Shown: positions 53,021 to 61,787, counted from the first letter of the stretch. The stretch is DNA of 64,000 nt from an uncultured cyanobacterium (GCA_903903925.1 CAIVAU010000141.1:94663-158662); one strand, 5' to 3'. The notes: generated by a model not told the origin, from the sequence alone. Made by a program: numbers and translations.

Positions 53021-55394
53021 CCTCAAAACCAATAAACAGCGGACTAGTCCAAACCTTAGAATCATCCACCTGACGACCAAATAAATAAACCGGCACAAAT
53101 CCATAGGATGTAGACTGAGGCTGTAACGTAAAACTACCACTCACATCATGAGACAATCGATTAGCACTCAAACGTTCTGCTGCAACAAACATCTGCGTTC
53201 CACCTAATTCCTGACGTAAAACTCCTTGCGCCAAAAGATCAACACCTGTAAACTCCCAAAAGAATTCAGGACAGTGAATGTACGGATTTGCCTTCAAAGG
53301 ACTGGACTGAGTGTGGCTGTCAATCTGAACACGGAGACGGAAACGAGCTTTGGATAAATCAGAAAGTTCCAACTCCAGGGTATCCGAGTCCCCATAAGTA
53401 TCTGAACGAAACTCCAGCTTCAGTGGTCCATCTCGTCTAACGTACTCTTCTGGATGCTCTAGTCCATAGGCTCGATAACTCTCAACCTCAGTGTGAGAGT
53501 ATTCTAGAACTCCCCGCCACTTAGAACAGCGATAACGGTCTTTAATGCGAGCACCACCCCAGCGTAAACGAATTCGATTTGGTGCGTAACCAGCTTCAGA
53601 TTGTAGATTGCGATGCCACAGCAAACCCTGATCAGTATATGCCATCAACTCATCCCAACCACCGACGCCGAAAAATCGATAGTGGACGGTGACAGGCCCA
53701 TCCGCTACGAATTCGTCTCCTTGAATATATTCATTGCACCATAGCAAAGCCACAATCCGCTCCCCTGTCGTCGCCCAAGTATGACGAGAACGCAAAGCTT
53801 GATTGATTGCTGTCTTTGTCAAAGATGGAGCAAGAATTCCAGTCACGCCACCGTTAACCCCAAAGACTGCGGTACCTGGAACCCCACCGCCACAGCGCCC
53901 GCGATGTTCGTCTCCGTTGGCACATACACCAACTTTGTATCCACGGCTAATGGCATCTTGATAGAACCACGCAAAATGTCCCCAAGACGAACCAATTTCA
54001 ACTAGTCGCTCTAGTTTAGGATGATACCAATCTAGGATAGCGCGACGTCCTCCAACATGGGGAATGAGTAAGTGCTGCTCTGGAGCATGAATATAAGCAG
54101 CATACAGGCGGTCAACGGGCCAAGCTCCCGGCTGAAGTTCTTTGCCCTTCATCTTTTCGTTCCACTCAAAGGAGCGAATCTGCTGACCTTGGCGATTATA
54201 GGGAAATAGGACTTCTTCACCTAAGAAAACAACGTTGCGATCGCCCCCCGCTGCTGAATTCCCACACCATTCTGTTCCAGGGTAGCAGAGAAACTCGCCT
54301 TCCTTGGTCACCGCACGGCATAGTTCCACATCTTCCTTCCACTGTTCCTCAGTAATATTAAAATCATTTGCCGTATAACCCAAAACATCCAAGCCAGCGA
54401 CATCTCGACCGTAAGTAAAGTTATACTCCGTACTATTCGTTCCAACTGTGTTATTCGAGTGAACGTGAAGGTCTGCAAAAAATGCGCGAGGATAAGCAAG
54501 ATTACTGTCTGCAATGATAGGAGTGAGAGCGCTTTGTAACTCAGTACCTACGAGGATTGCTTGAAGTACTGTTTCCTCATCCGTATTTAAAGTCAAGCTG
54601 GTCTTTGCGACTGCCCAACCTTGCTCTGGTAAATCAAGAATTTGCTCCTCTCGTGTGCTAGATTGACTGATTAATCGGAGTTGCTCTCCCAAGTCTCTGC
54701 AAGTATTACCCCAGACATCCTCAATGCGTATTATTACAGGGAAGGAAACACTTGCTTTTACCAGTCGTGGAGTGACAATTGCAACTTTGGCAGGTAACCC
54801 TGGCACAATATCAATCACGACATCATCAGGAACTTCAGCAAAGCGAGAAGTGCCGACTGGGTCAATATAAGTACGGAAGCGGAACCCTTGCTCAATAAAC
54901 GTTTGCACCCTTGTACCTATGCCACCAGCACGGCGATCGCCCAATCGAATAAAAATCTGGTCACCTGGTTTGAGATAGCCATCTACAATATCGACAATAA
55001 TTGCTTTTTGGTAAGGACGTTCATGCCCCTTCTGGTCAAACCGAACCTTGAGTGACGGTACTGTTGAGGGACTCTCACCCGGAAGTGTTGGGCGAGCCTG
55101 GTATTCTGCTGAAAGATAATTAGCCCCTAATGGATCTTCTGTCTGAAACAGCGCCCAGTCCGAGTAGAACTTAAACGTTACCTTAATCCAGGCACTATCT
55201 GCAAGACCAGAAGCACCAACTTCGTAAGTCAGTAGAATCGACTGCCAACTTCCAGCCTCAACTTGTCGAGTTGAACATCTCAGATGACCAAGAAACGGTA
55301 AGGTGTTGACATACTCCAGATATCCTTGAGGATGAGAGTATTCTCCCAGCAATGAATCTAAGTTTTCGTTTGAGATCGAGTTTTGTTGAGTCAT
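53013..55394 (-). CDS. DUF3604/PHP-type metallohydrolase-like protein
   Basis: This 793-residue protein has a C-terminal two thirds with a metal-binding pattern like PHP/DUF3604 proteins: FADLHVHSNNTVGTN (HxH), YPGTEWCGN, LIPHVGGRRAILDW (His) and GVCANGDEHRGRCGG (Asp/His). The N-terminal about 280 residues have beta-rich segments with no named domain, and the C-terminus has more beta structure. No signal peptide is apparent. Substrate unknown. It starts 4 bp after the PstS-like gene (same strand), so both belong to one unit. Confidence 0.78.
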   Translation of the reverse strand: MTQQNSISNENLDSLLGEYSHPQGYLEYVNTLPFLGHLRCSTRQVEAGSWQSILLTYEVGASGLADSAWIKVTFKFYSDWALFQTEDPLGANYLSAEYQARPTLPGESPSTVPSLKVRFDQKGHERPYQKAIIVDIVDGYLKPGDQIFIRLGDRRAGGIGTRVQTFIEQGFRFRTYIDPVGTSRFAEVPDDVVIDIVPGLPAKVAIVTPRLVKASVSFPVIIRIEDVWGNTCRDLGEQLRLISQSSTREEQILDLPEQGWAVAKTSLTLNTDEETVLQAILVGTELQSALTPIIADSNLAYPRAFFADLHVHSNNTVGTNSTEYNFTYGRDVAGLDVLGYTANDFNITEEQWKEDVELCRAVTKEGEFLCYPGTEWCGNSAAGGDRNVVFLGEEVLFPYNRQGQQIRSFEWNEKMKGKELQPGAWPVDRLYAAYIHAPEQHLLIPHVGGRRAILDWYHPKLERLVEIGSSWGHFAWFYQDAISRGYKVGVCANGDEHRGRCGGGVPGTAVFGVNGGVTGILAPSLTKTAINQALRSRHTWATTGERIVALLWCNEYIQGDEFVADGPVTVHYRFFGVGGWDELMAYTDQGLLWHRNLQSEAGYAPNRIRLRWGGARIKDRYRCSKWRGVLEYSHTEVESYRAYGLEHPEEYVRRDGPLKLEFRSDTYGDSDTLELELSDLSKARFRLRVQIDSHTQSSPLKANPYIHCPEFFWEFTGVDLLAQGVLRQELGGTQMFVAAERLSANRLSHDVSGSFTLQPQSTSYGFVPVYLFGRQVDDSKVWTSPLFIGFEDV

Positions 55395-55398
55395 AATT

Positions 55399-56556
55399 TT
55401 AACGTATTGGTACTAAACCCGCCTTTTCAACAAATTGTTGACCTTCCTTAGAGAGCAACAGATTAGCGTAAGCTACTCCGGCTTGTTCATCTGCTTTAGC
55501 GTCTCGACGGATGATGATATATAAGTACCTGGTTATGGGATAGGTTCCATTCTGGAAAGCTGTCAAGTTGAGACGATGGTCCTTGACGACGGGTACATAC
55601 TGGTTGCTGTTACTAGGAGCCAACGCTACAGGACGAATTGTCCCTTGAGTAGCAACAAGCACCGCTGCACCGATACCTATTGCGCCTGGAGTCGTGGCAA
55701 CATCATGAACAAGTACAGTATAATCCCTACTAGAACGCACATTAGGACTAACATCTCCAACTTTTGAATCAAGAAGTGTTTTCAGTAAAGCTGTTGTCTT
55801 CATGTTTATACTAAAGGGTACAATAGGCAAGTTTGGTCCACCAACCTCTTTCCAGTTGGTAATCTTGCCTGTATAAATTGCCTGGAGTTGAGGCACTGAA
55901 AGTCCGGGAATGGAAATATTTGGATTGGTATAGCAGGCAATCCCATCAATAGCAACTGGTACTTGATCCAGACGAAAACCGCGCTCTATCGCTCTCTTGT
56001 GTTCAATATCTTCAAGGGGACGACCAGACAACGCAAAGCTGATTTGACCGTTAAGCAGCATGTCAATTCCTTTCTTAGTTCCAGGTTGGTTGTCAACTGG
56101 TTCAGCGTAGCGGAGGAGGAATTTCGGGAAAGCCTGGTTGATAGCCTGGTGTGTGCCTTGAGCAACTAGAGACGCAAAAATCAGGGAGCCACCAAAATTA
56201 AATGTACCTTCTGGCACATTCTGGACTTCCTCCATAGATTTGTAGGATTGAATATCCGATAAATCTGAGGAACTCTTGCCAGAAGAAATCGTCCGGTTAT
56301 TGTTATTCGTAAGAACACGGAATTGCTGCCCGTAATAGTAGCCAAATCCACCAAAAATCAAGAATATTAGCGCTAAAAGTCCTAGAAACACATAAGGAAT
56401 TAGATCAAATCTACCAACTTTGTTGCTGATAGGCACAATAGTGCGCACAAGATTATTACCACACTTGAGACAACGTCTAGCTCCAACAGGATTTTCATCG
56501 TAGCTGCATTTAGCACAGACCACTCCGACTTGATTATTAAATTTGTTACCACTCAT
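55399..56556 (-). CDS. Zinc-ribbon, membrane-anchored PstS-like substrate-binding protein
   Basis: This 385-residue protein has a zinc ribbon at residues 14-35 (CAKCSYDENPVGARRCLKCG), one membrane helix at about 53-75 (YVFLGLLALIFLIFGGFGYY), then a phosphate-type binding protein domain with FNFGGSLIFASLVAQGTHQA, FALSGRPLEDIEHKRAIERG, AIYTGKITNWKEVGGPNLPI and a TPGAIGIG block. This binding domain resembles PstS/SphX. The cytosolic zinc ribbon with an extracytosolic binding domain is unusual and suggests sensing rather than transport (inference). It lies directly upstream of the DUF3604-type gene. Confidence 0.75.
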   Translation of the reverse strand: MSGNKFNNQVGVVCAKCSYDENPVGARRCLKCGNNLVRTIVPISNKVGRFDLIPYVFLGLLALIFLIFGGFGYYYGQQFRVLTNNNNRTISSGKSSSDLSDIQSYKSMEEVQNVPEGTFNFGGSLIFASLVAQGTHQAINQAFPKFLLRYAEPVDNQPGTKKGIDMLLNGQISFALSGRPLEDIEHKRAIERGFRLDQVPVAIDGIACYTNPNISIPGLSVPQLQAIYTGKITNWKEVGGPNLPIVPFSINMKTTALLKTLLDSKVGDVSPNVRSSRDYTVLVHDVATTPGAIGIGAAVLVATQGTIRPVALAPSNSNQYVPVVKDHRLNLTAFQNGTYPITRYLYIIIRRDAKADEQAGVAYANLLLSKEGQQFVEKAGLVPIR

Positions 56557-57426
56557 TGAATTTCTTTTTGTAAATGACGCAACAGCTAAAATAATTCTTC
56601 CTTTACCAGTTGCTGGTAATGAAATTTCGTGGTAGACACCTGAAGATTCGTAAGCTTACGCAGTAAATACAATATCACAATTACATGTCAACCTAGACAA
56701 AGCTGGCAAATCTCTTTGCTGGTGTGGTAACTATAGGTTGTCATTTTTCTGACCATAGTGATCCTTAATAATTCCGAAGAGAGAATAATCGGAGTGACGG
56801 GAAATGCTTGCTGCACAAGCAAAGCCTGCTTAATCGGACTAACGTAAAAATAGGGTTGAAAGTTTAATCTTAGGAGAGTAATAAGAGTACTAAAAGAGTT
56901 ATAGTAACTCAAGTAGCTAGTTATGGGGATAGGCGATCGCACTAACTTCTTGGTAAAAAGCGCCCAGTTTTCGCTAATCCACAGCTTCGGTCAGAATCCA
57001 TTCAATGAAAGCAAGATTTTATCCAAGAAAGTAACAGGAAACTGTTTATTTCTTCACCAAAGTTAATGTTTGTATAATTTTGTTCATGGTTTACCTAAAC
57101 CTTTTGGTATAGGGAACTTCAGTTACAGCAGGTAAGAATTCAGGACTCAGGACTCAGAATAGTTAAGGAAATGTTACTCCTCTGTTTGATTGTGAGGGTG
57201 CAAGAGTACATAAGTCCTCAGAATGTAACCTAATATCTTGATTATTCACCAATTCTGAATAAAAAAGTCCTAAATTCTTACTACAGCAGAATACATCTGC
57301 CAGAAGTAAAAAAGGCTTTGTATCTAGCTTTTAGACAAAAGCATTGGATCTCACTTACTTGCTATCGGCTGTATAAATTGAGCATTTAGGAATCAAGATC
57401 ATCTACCACAAATTTTGGCTCAGACT
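56557..57426. other. 870-bp gap with MITE
   Basis: This gap lies between divergent genes. It includes about 570 bp of AT-rich DNA with no supported reading frame (the minus-strand frame at 56688-56942 has no start context or motif), one HIP1 octamer (about 56933), then the 150-bp MITE (57132-57281). The presumed promoter of modA is in the last 140 bp. Confidence 0.55.
57132..57281. mobile_element. 150-bp MITE with 8-bp target-site duplication
   Basis: Terminal inverted repeats GTAAGAATTCAGGACT (57132-57147) and AGTCCTAAATTCTTAC (57266-57281) match at 15 of 16 positions. Immediately outside both ends is the identical 8-bp TACAGCAG (57124-57131 and 57282-57289), the hallmark of a transposition event. 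The interior has no coding frame. An 8-bp duplication points to a transposase of a family such as IS66, IS1595, IS256 or IS6 (knowledge-based, not tested). Confidence 0.85.
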
Positions 57427-58338
57427 ATGCTAAACAGTAAAAAACGAATCCTCACTTTTCTAGGTTGGGCTTTCTTCTCGTTATTGTTTGTTATTGGTTG
57501 TAGTAATCAGATTACGACTAATTATTTGCCAATTTCTGATACTACTGCCCCAGGAGTGAAATTAACCATATCAATAGCTGCTACTCTCAAAGATGCAATG
57601 GAAGAAATAAAGCCTCTTTATAGTAAGCACAAGTCAAACGTTGACCTAATCTATAACTTTGCTTCGTCAGGTACTCTGCAACAACAGATTGAGCAAGGTG
57701 CGCCCTTTGATGTGTTCTTCTCTGGTGGGACTCAACAAATGGAGGCTTTACAGCAAAAAGGTCTTTTAATTGATGGAACCCGCAAAAACCTGCTGAAAAA
57801 TCAGATTGTGTTGATCGTATCCAACAATCTCACCGGGATCAATGACTTCAAAGACCTAGCGAACAAGCGCGTGAAGAAGATTGCTTTGGGAGAACCCAGA
57901 AGTACTGCTGTTGGACAATTTACTGAGCAAGCCCTGAGTAAGTTCTCGATTCTGGATCAAGTCAAAGCCAAAGCTGTCTACGCTAAAGACGTCCGTCAGG
58001 CCCTCCGCTATGTTGAGTCAGGTAACACCGATGCTGGGATCGTTTTCTTCCCAGAAGCTAAAAGCTCCCACTTAGTAAAACTTGTCCAGATCGTACCCGA
58101 AACTAGCCATTCCCCAATTCTCTTACCGATCGCAGTCCTCAAAAACAGTAAAAATGTCAACGCTGCCAAAGAGTTCATTCAATTTCTTTCTAGTGATCAA
58201 GCTAAAGCAGTCTTTAAAAAGCAGGGATTTGAGCTAGCAGGGAGTTCATTGTGGGATGACAATAACAGAGTCTTAGGTTTCTGGAAGGATAAAAGTTCCT
58301 TGTCAATTGACTTTCAAGAAACAAGAGGGAGCTCTTAG
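57427..58338 (+). CDS. modA: Molybdate ABC transporter substrate-binding lipoprotein
   Basis: This encodes 303 residues from the ATG at 57427; a TTG at 57415 is less likely. The signal peptide is followed by a lipobox ending FVIGC (about residue 25), so it is lipid-anchored. The binding protein has SIAATLKDAMEEIKPLYSKH, FASSGTLQQQIEQGAPFDVF and RQALRYVESGNTDAGIVFF, as in ModA-type oxyanion receptors. No modB or modC follows; the gene is isolated. Its last residues come from a tandem GGGAGCT repeat. Confidence 0.88.
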   Translation: MLNSKKRILTFLGWAFFSLLFVIGCSNQITTNYLPISDTTAPGVKLTISIAATLKDAMEEIKPLYSKHKSNVDLIYNFASSGTLQQQIEQGAPFDVFFSGGTQQMEALQQKGLLIDGTRKNLLKNQIVLIVSNNLTGINDFKDLANKRVKKIALGEPRSTAVGQFTEQALSKFSILDQVKAKAVYAKDVRQALRYVESGNTDAGIVFFPEAKSSHLVKLVQIVPETSHSPILLPIAVLKNSKNVNAAKEFIQFLSSDQAKAVFKKQGFELAGSSLWDDNNRVLGFWKDKSSLSIDFQETRGSS

Positions 58339-58378
58339 CAGGGAGCTCTTAGCAGGGAATAGGGAGTAGGGAATAGGA
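58329..58378. repeat. GGGAGCTCTTAGCA direct repeat
   Basis: Two copies of GGGAGCTCTTAGCA (about 58329-58356) are followed by GGGAATAGGGAGTAGGGAAT, overlapping the modA stop codon. They are related to the heptamer arrays elsewhere. Confidence 0.6.
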
Positions 58379-58460
58379 GGTGTTTCTTTCATTCATAGCG
58401 GGTGGTGCGCCGCCCGTGGGGTGCTTTCAAGGAACTTGACATCTTCACGTCGATTTACCT

Positions 58461-58700
58461 TTAATTAGATGATTTAATGCGTGCCATGTTATAAACATCA
58501 ACGTAACTGCCTTCTCGAAACGCATATTTCTCAAGTCTACCTTCCACCTTAAATCCAAACTTTGTATAGAGATTAATTGCTGGCTCATTGTCTACATAGA
58601 CCGTTAGCTGCAATGTACCCCAAACAGTTTTTGTTTGAGCATAAATCTTCTGAATTTCCTTATAGTCATCCGGCTCAACATGACGTATCTTAATTTCCAT
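58461..58700 (-). pseudogene. GNAT-family acetyltransferase with internal deletion
   Basis: The 79-residue product begins EIKIRHVEPDDYKEIQKIYA and TKTVWGTLQ, the usual start of a GNAT protein, and then jumps in frame to LTVYVDNEPAINLYTKFGFK and AFREGSYVDVYNMARI, its usual end. About 75 to 80 central residues, including the acetyl-CoA-binding Q/R-x-x-G-x-G/A segment, are missing. It cannot fold as a normal acetyltransferase. Start ATG at 58700; a longer frame from 58766 adds residues without homology. Confidence 0.75.
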
Positions 58701-58875
58701 AATATTTACTCTGGTGTCGCTTGCCAAATTATTTGCGTTGCGATCGCCTCCTTCTAGCTCAATCATTGAACTTTACCCCAAAATTTACACCCAAAATCTC
58801 TTCTATTTTGCGAATGTGCTGGTAAAAGTGTAAAATGAGATGTAAAGTAGAACTGTGGGAATCCTTGATCGGTAT

Positions 58876-59667
58876 ATGAAAACAACGCCGCCGAAAATGA
58901 CTCTTGCGCCCGTGTTCTACACACTGGCTCAGGTTCAGTTTAACCCAATTGCCCAAATGTCGGATTATGTTGCCCATTTGCAGGAGCGCCTGCGCCGAAG
59001 TGGGTTCCCTGACTTCCGTGCCGAAAATCAATTTGAACTCACAATTCGCCGACTGGACGAAGCACAACCTGATGTTCAGCCTACGCAGCATATGCGCTGG
59101 AGCTTCACGAATACTCAGCGTACTGAAGGATACCAATTGCTCTCGAATGCCTTGGTTTTTCACACTACTACATACGATACCTTCACAGATTTTTTGGAGA
59201 AGACCATCTCTGGCTTAAACTTGGTTCACGAAATTGTTGAACTGGCTTATGTTGAAAGGATTGGACTTCGTTATCTTGATGCTGTTGTGCCGATGGATAA
59301 TGACACACTGCAACAATACTTGAACCCATCTTTGCTGGGCTTTTCTGCGAACCTAGAAGGTCGTCTAAGCCATAGCTTTACTGAGACGCTCACAGTGATC
59401 GAGGACGGCAATTTGGTTGCTAGAGCAGTTATTACGGATGGGGCATTAGCTTTGTCACCCGACTTGATTGCGTTACATCTCAAACTACAACCCCGATTCA
59501 CAGAGATTAATGGTCGGAATGCTGTGTTAGATACTGACTATTTCGTCGTTAAACGAAACAGCTTTGATCTCAAACAAATTGAAGATCAACTTTTGAAGGC
59601 GCATGACATCATCGCAAATGCTTTCAAGGTTTCGGTGACTGACTACGCTAGAGAAAAGTGGGCTTAA
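58876..59667 (+). CDS. TIGR04255-family protein
   Basis: This encodes 263 residues from the ATG at 58876; GTG at 58855 also possible. Family-like features include APVFYTLAQVQFNPIAQMSD near the N-terminus, YVERIGLRYLDAVVPMDNDT in the middle and FVVKRNSFDLKQIEDQLLKA near the end. TIGR04255 proteins are of unknown function, usually encoded next to a small HTH gene. It is followed 4 bp later by one here, so a two- or three-gene accessory unit is likely. Confidence 0.7.
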   Translation: MKTTPPKMTLAPVFYTLAQVQFNPIAQMSDYVAHLQERLRRSGFPDFRAENQFELTIRRLDEAQPDVQPTQHMRWSFTNTQRTEGYQLLSNALVFHTTTYDTFTDFLEKTISGLNLVHEIVELAYVERIGLRYLDAVVPMDNDTLQQYLNPSLLGFSANLEGRLSHSFTETLTVIEDGNLVARAVITDGALALSPDLIALHLKLQPRFTEINGRNAVLDTDYFVVKRNSFDLKQIEDQLLKAHDIIANAFKVSVTDYAREKWA

Positions 59668-59671
59668 GACT

Positions 59672-60298
59672 ATGAATATGACAATAAATCCTTATCCCTC
59701 GTCTTTTATTCAACCTAAAAACACCTATAGCTCTCATGCAGCTACCAAATTAGTTGCCCCACTATTGGTTTTGACAGCAGGTACAGGTGGTGTTATGACT
59801 GCGCATAGTACTGCTGAGCTAAACAGATGGGTCTATGATCCCCGTATACATGTCGAACCTTCTAAGGCAAAGCAGGTTGATATGCGCTCCCCTGCTGAGC
59901 ATGTTGCGAATATCCGTGATGTATTTGCTGTAAATATGTCTGATCTGGCTTCTGTTCTTGGGGTCACTCGTCCTACTGTGTATGCTTGGTTGGCAGGACA
60001 AGAGCCAAAAGGAGAAGCAGTCATACGTATTCAGCAATTGTCCCGCGTCGCCGACCAATTTAACCAAGCAAACATCATCCGTCTAGATAAGCTGGTGCAT
60101 CGTCCAATTTTAAATGGGCGTTCCTTGCTCGATCTACTCAAGACAGATGAAGACCCTATAGCGGCTTTATCCACTCTCAAGGCAATAGCCGATAGAGAAG
60201 CGCAGACTCGTTGTGTACCTAAGGGGGCTGGCAAACACCTGAAATCCCTCGATGATGTGTTGTGTGAGTCTTCTGTGTCTATCTATAAGAGGAGTTAG
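59672..60298 (+). CDS. HTH protein linked to the TIGR04255 gene
   Basis: This 208-residue protein has a hydrophobic stretch at residues 26-45 (KLVAPLLVLTAGTGGVMTAH) that could be membrane-inserted. An XRE-like helix-turn-helix follows in the middle: MSDLASVLGVTRPTVYAWLA. The remainder (LLDLLKTDEDPIAALSTLKA) is helical. It follows the TIGR04255 gene by 4 bp. A third gene of the usual set begins 8 bp downstream but is broken. Confidence 0.7.
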   Translation: MNMTINPYPSSFIQPKNTYSSHAATKLVAPLLVLTAGTGGVMTAHSTAELNRWVYDPRIHVEPSKAKQVDMRSPAEHVANIRDVFAVNMSDLASVLGVTRPTVYAWLAGQEPKGEAVIRIQQLSRVADQFNQANIIRLDKLVHRPILNGRSLLDLLKTDEDPIAALSTLKAIADREAQTRCVPKGAGKHLKSLDDVLCESSVSIYKRS

Positions 60299-60306
60299 TG
60301 CAAGCA

Positions 60307-60462
60307 ATGCCTTGGTCCCGAAACACCACATGGCAACAGGGTAGCGTACTGGCTCAGAAAGACTTTCAGGTAGTGGGCTTGACCGATGCACCTGATGCTG
60401 ATCTGGCTATAGCACTAGGTAAATCAGTGCGGATGGTGCGTCACGTCCCCCCCAGAATTTGA
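60307..60462 (+). pseudogene. Truncated third gene of the TIGR04255 cassette
   Basis: The 51-residue frame starts MPWSRNTTWQQGSVLAQKDF and continues with GLTDAPDADLAIAL, which I recognise as the start of a longer cyanobacterial protein found after TIGR04255/HTH genes. It then becomes KSVRMVRHVPPRI and stops at 60460. The DNA beyond belongs to an hsdS-type gene. A deletion or recombination has joined them around 60425-60470. Confidence 0.6.
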
Positions 60463-60469
60463 CCCCTGA

Positions 60470-60736
60470 AACGAAGTTGAACACCACTTATCAATAATCG
60501 ACCAACTCGAAAAAACCATAGATACCAACCTCAAACGCGCTGAAAGACTTCGCCAAAGCATCTTAAAACAAGCCTTTGCAGGTCAACTCGTCCCCCAAGA
60601 CCCCAACGACGAACCCGCCGAAAAACTCCTAGAACGCATCAAAGGCGAAAAAGCCAAACAGGTGACAACCAAAACCAAGAAAAAGACCAAATCTCAGCCC
60701 CAATCATCCACACAATTAGCATTACCATTAGAATAA
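60470..60736 (+). pseudogene. 3' remnant of type I restriction specificity gene (hsdS)
   Basis: The frame ending with TAA at 60734-60736 encodes HHLSIIDQLEKTIDTNLKRA, ERLRQSILKQAFAGQLVPQD and NDEPAEKLLERIKGEKAK, the conserved coiled coil and tail of HsdS subunits. The target-recognition domains and start are missing; upstream an in-frame stop lies at 60467-60469. The stop overlaps the start of the next gene by one base, as in an intact operon. Confidence 0.8.
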
Positions 60737-61305
60737 TGCCCAATTTGTACATTATCGGCGGTGCAAACGGTTCTGGTAAAACTACCGCCGCCCTGCAAAT
60801 CCTACCCTACTTCCTAGAAGTATTTGAATATGTCAACGCCGATGAAATAGCAGCCGGACTTTCTCCTTTTAACCCGGAATCCGTAGCCAGTCAAGCCGGA
60901 AGATTAATGTTAGAAAGACTAGAAACTCTGGTCAATGCTGAAGCTGATTTTGCTTTTGAAACTACATTAGCGGCTCGGAACTTTGCCCGATTCTTGAGAG
61001 AATGTAAAGTTAAAGGTTATATGATCAACTTAATTTACTTTTGGTTACAAAGTCCCGAATTAGCCATTACACGGGTACGCAGACGTGTAGAAAGTGGCGG
61101 TCACAACATCCCAGAAGATACTATTCGCCGTCGTTATGAACGCGGACGCAGCAACCTAATTAACTTGTATTTACCTGTGTGTGATACTTGGATAATCTAT
61201 GATAATTCTGGGTCTGAACCTCTATTAGTGGCTGCATCAAATATCAATCAGGAAGCAATTATCTATGAACCCCCAATCTGGAATCGAATTACAAGCAGGG
61301 AATAA
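60736..61305 (+). CDS. Zeta-toxin-like P-loop kinase
   Basis: This 189-residue protein has Walker A GGANGSGKTT (residues 8-17), NADEIAAGLSPFNPESVASQ, FAFETTLAARNFARFL and VRRRVESGGHNIPEDTIRRR, as in zeta/PezT-related ATPases. Classical zeta toxins phosphorylate UDP-N-acetylglucosamine, but this short chromosomal version often occurs within type I restriction operons and its role there is unknown. It overlaps the hsdS remnant by one base and the next gene by 41 bp. Confidence 0.8.
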   Translation: MPNLYIIGGANGSGKTTAALQILPYFLEVFEYVNADEIAAGLSPFNPESVASQAGRLMLERLETLVNAEADFAFETTLAARNFARFLRECKVKGYMINLIYFWLQSPELAITRVRRRVESGGHNIPEDTIRRRYERGRSNLINLYLPVCDTWIIYDNSGSEPLLVAASNINQEAIIYEPPIWNRITSRE

Positions 61306-61504
61306 AGCGCAAATTCCCCTAACAGAAATCCATCAAAAAATTGATGCCGGTGTCAAAGCTGCTATTGCTAAAGCTATTGAAAGACACCGCCGTTTGGGAG
61401 AATCTATTAGTATTTGGCAAGATGGACAAGTTGTTACATTAACCGCCGATCAAATTCCTCCTCTTAATTCAACTGTTAGTCATTGTTCGCGATCAAGCTG
61501 TTAA
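61265..61504 (+). CDS. Small partner protein of the zeta-like ATPase
   Basis: This 79-residue protein overlaps the ATPase gene by 41 bp. IHQKIDAGVKAAIAKAIERH and RRLGESISIWQDGQVVTLTA are coherent helix and strand segments. The final 10 residues (TVSHCSRSSC) look disrupted, because the sequence that should follow has been cut. An antitoxin-like role is possible from size and position only. Confidence 0.6.
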   Translation: MNPQSGIELQAGNKAQIPLTEIHQKIDAGVKAAIAKAIERHRRLGESISIWQDGQVVTLTADQIPPLNSTVSHCSRSSC

Positions 61505-61773
61505 ACGGTAGGACGGACGCGACTTACACCTCATCAGATAATCAGGTCAACTTTACAGAGTTAGCAGACTCGGCATTTCAGTTTGGGAAGGCACACCATA
61601 TAGATCCTGGGCACATCGTGTTAAATTTTGCGAATAATTCCGGAAAATGGGAAGTTGGTTATGCTGCGGCCAAGCTTCTGCAGGGTGGGAATCCGCCTGC
61701 GCCGATGGTGATCAACGAAGCGATGTGGGGTGGCATCGACTCTGAAGTACTACCACCGGTGTACATTAACTAA
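61483..61773 (+). CDS. Unidentified short frame
   Basis: The frame of 96 codons has plausible text (AFQFGKAHHIDPGHIVLNFA, then NNSGKWEVGYAAAKLLQGGN, PPAPMVINEAMWGG). I cannot assign it. It lies between the cut small partner gene and the 5'-truncated tnsB and may be the tail of an inserted gene. Start and reality are uncertain. Confidence 0.35.
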   Translation: MFAIKLLNGRTDATYTSSDNQVNFTELADSAFQFGKAHHIDPGHIVLNFANNSGKWEVGYAAAKLLQGGNPPAPMVINEAMWGGIDSEVLPPVYIN

Positions 61774-61787
61774 TTATTTGTCAATAG

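Noticed and set aside
53013..56556. Phosphate transport (pst) operon
   Set aside because: Only a PstS-like protein is present; no PstC, PstA or PstB genes adjoin it.
56688..56942. 84-residue minus-strand gene
   Set aside because: No ribosome site, no motif and composition unlike coding DNA.
60736..61504. Classical epsilon-zeta toxin-antitoxin system
   Set aside because: The small gene follows rather than precedes the ATPase and does not look like epsilon; only a zeta-like fold is claimed.
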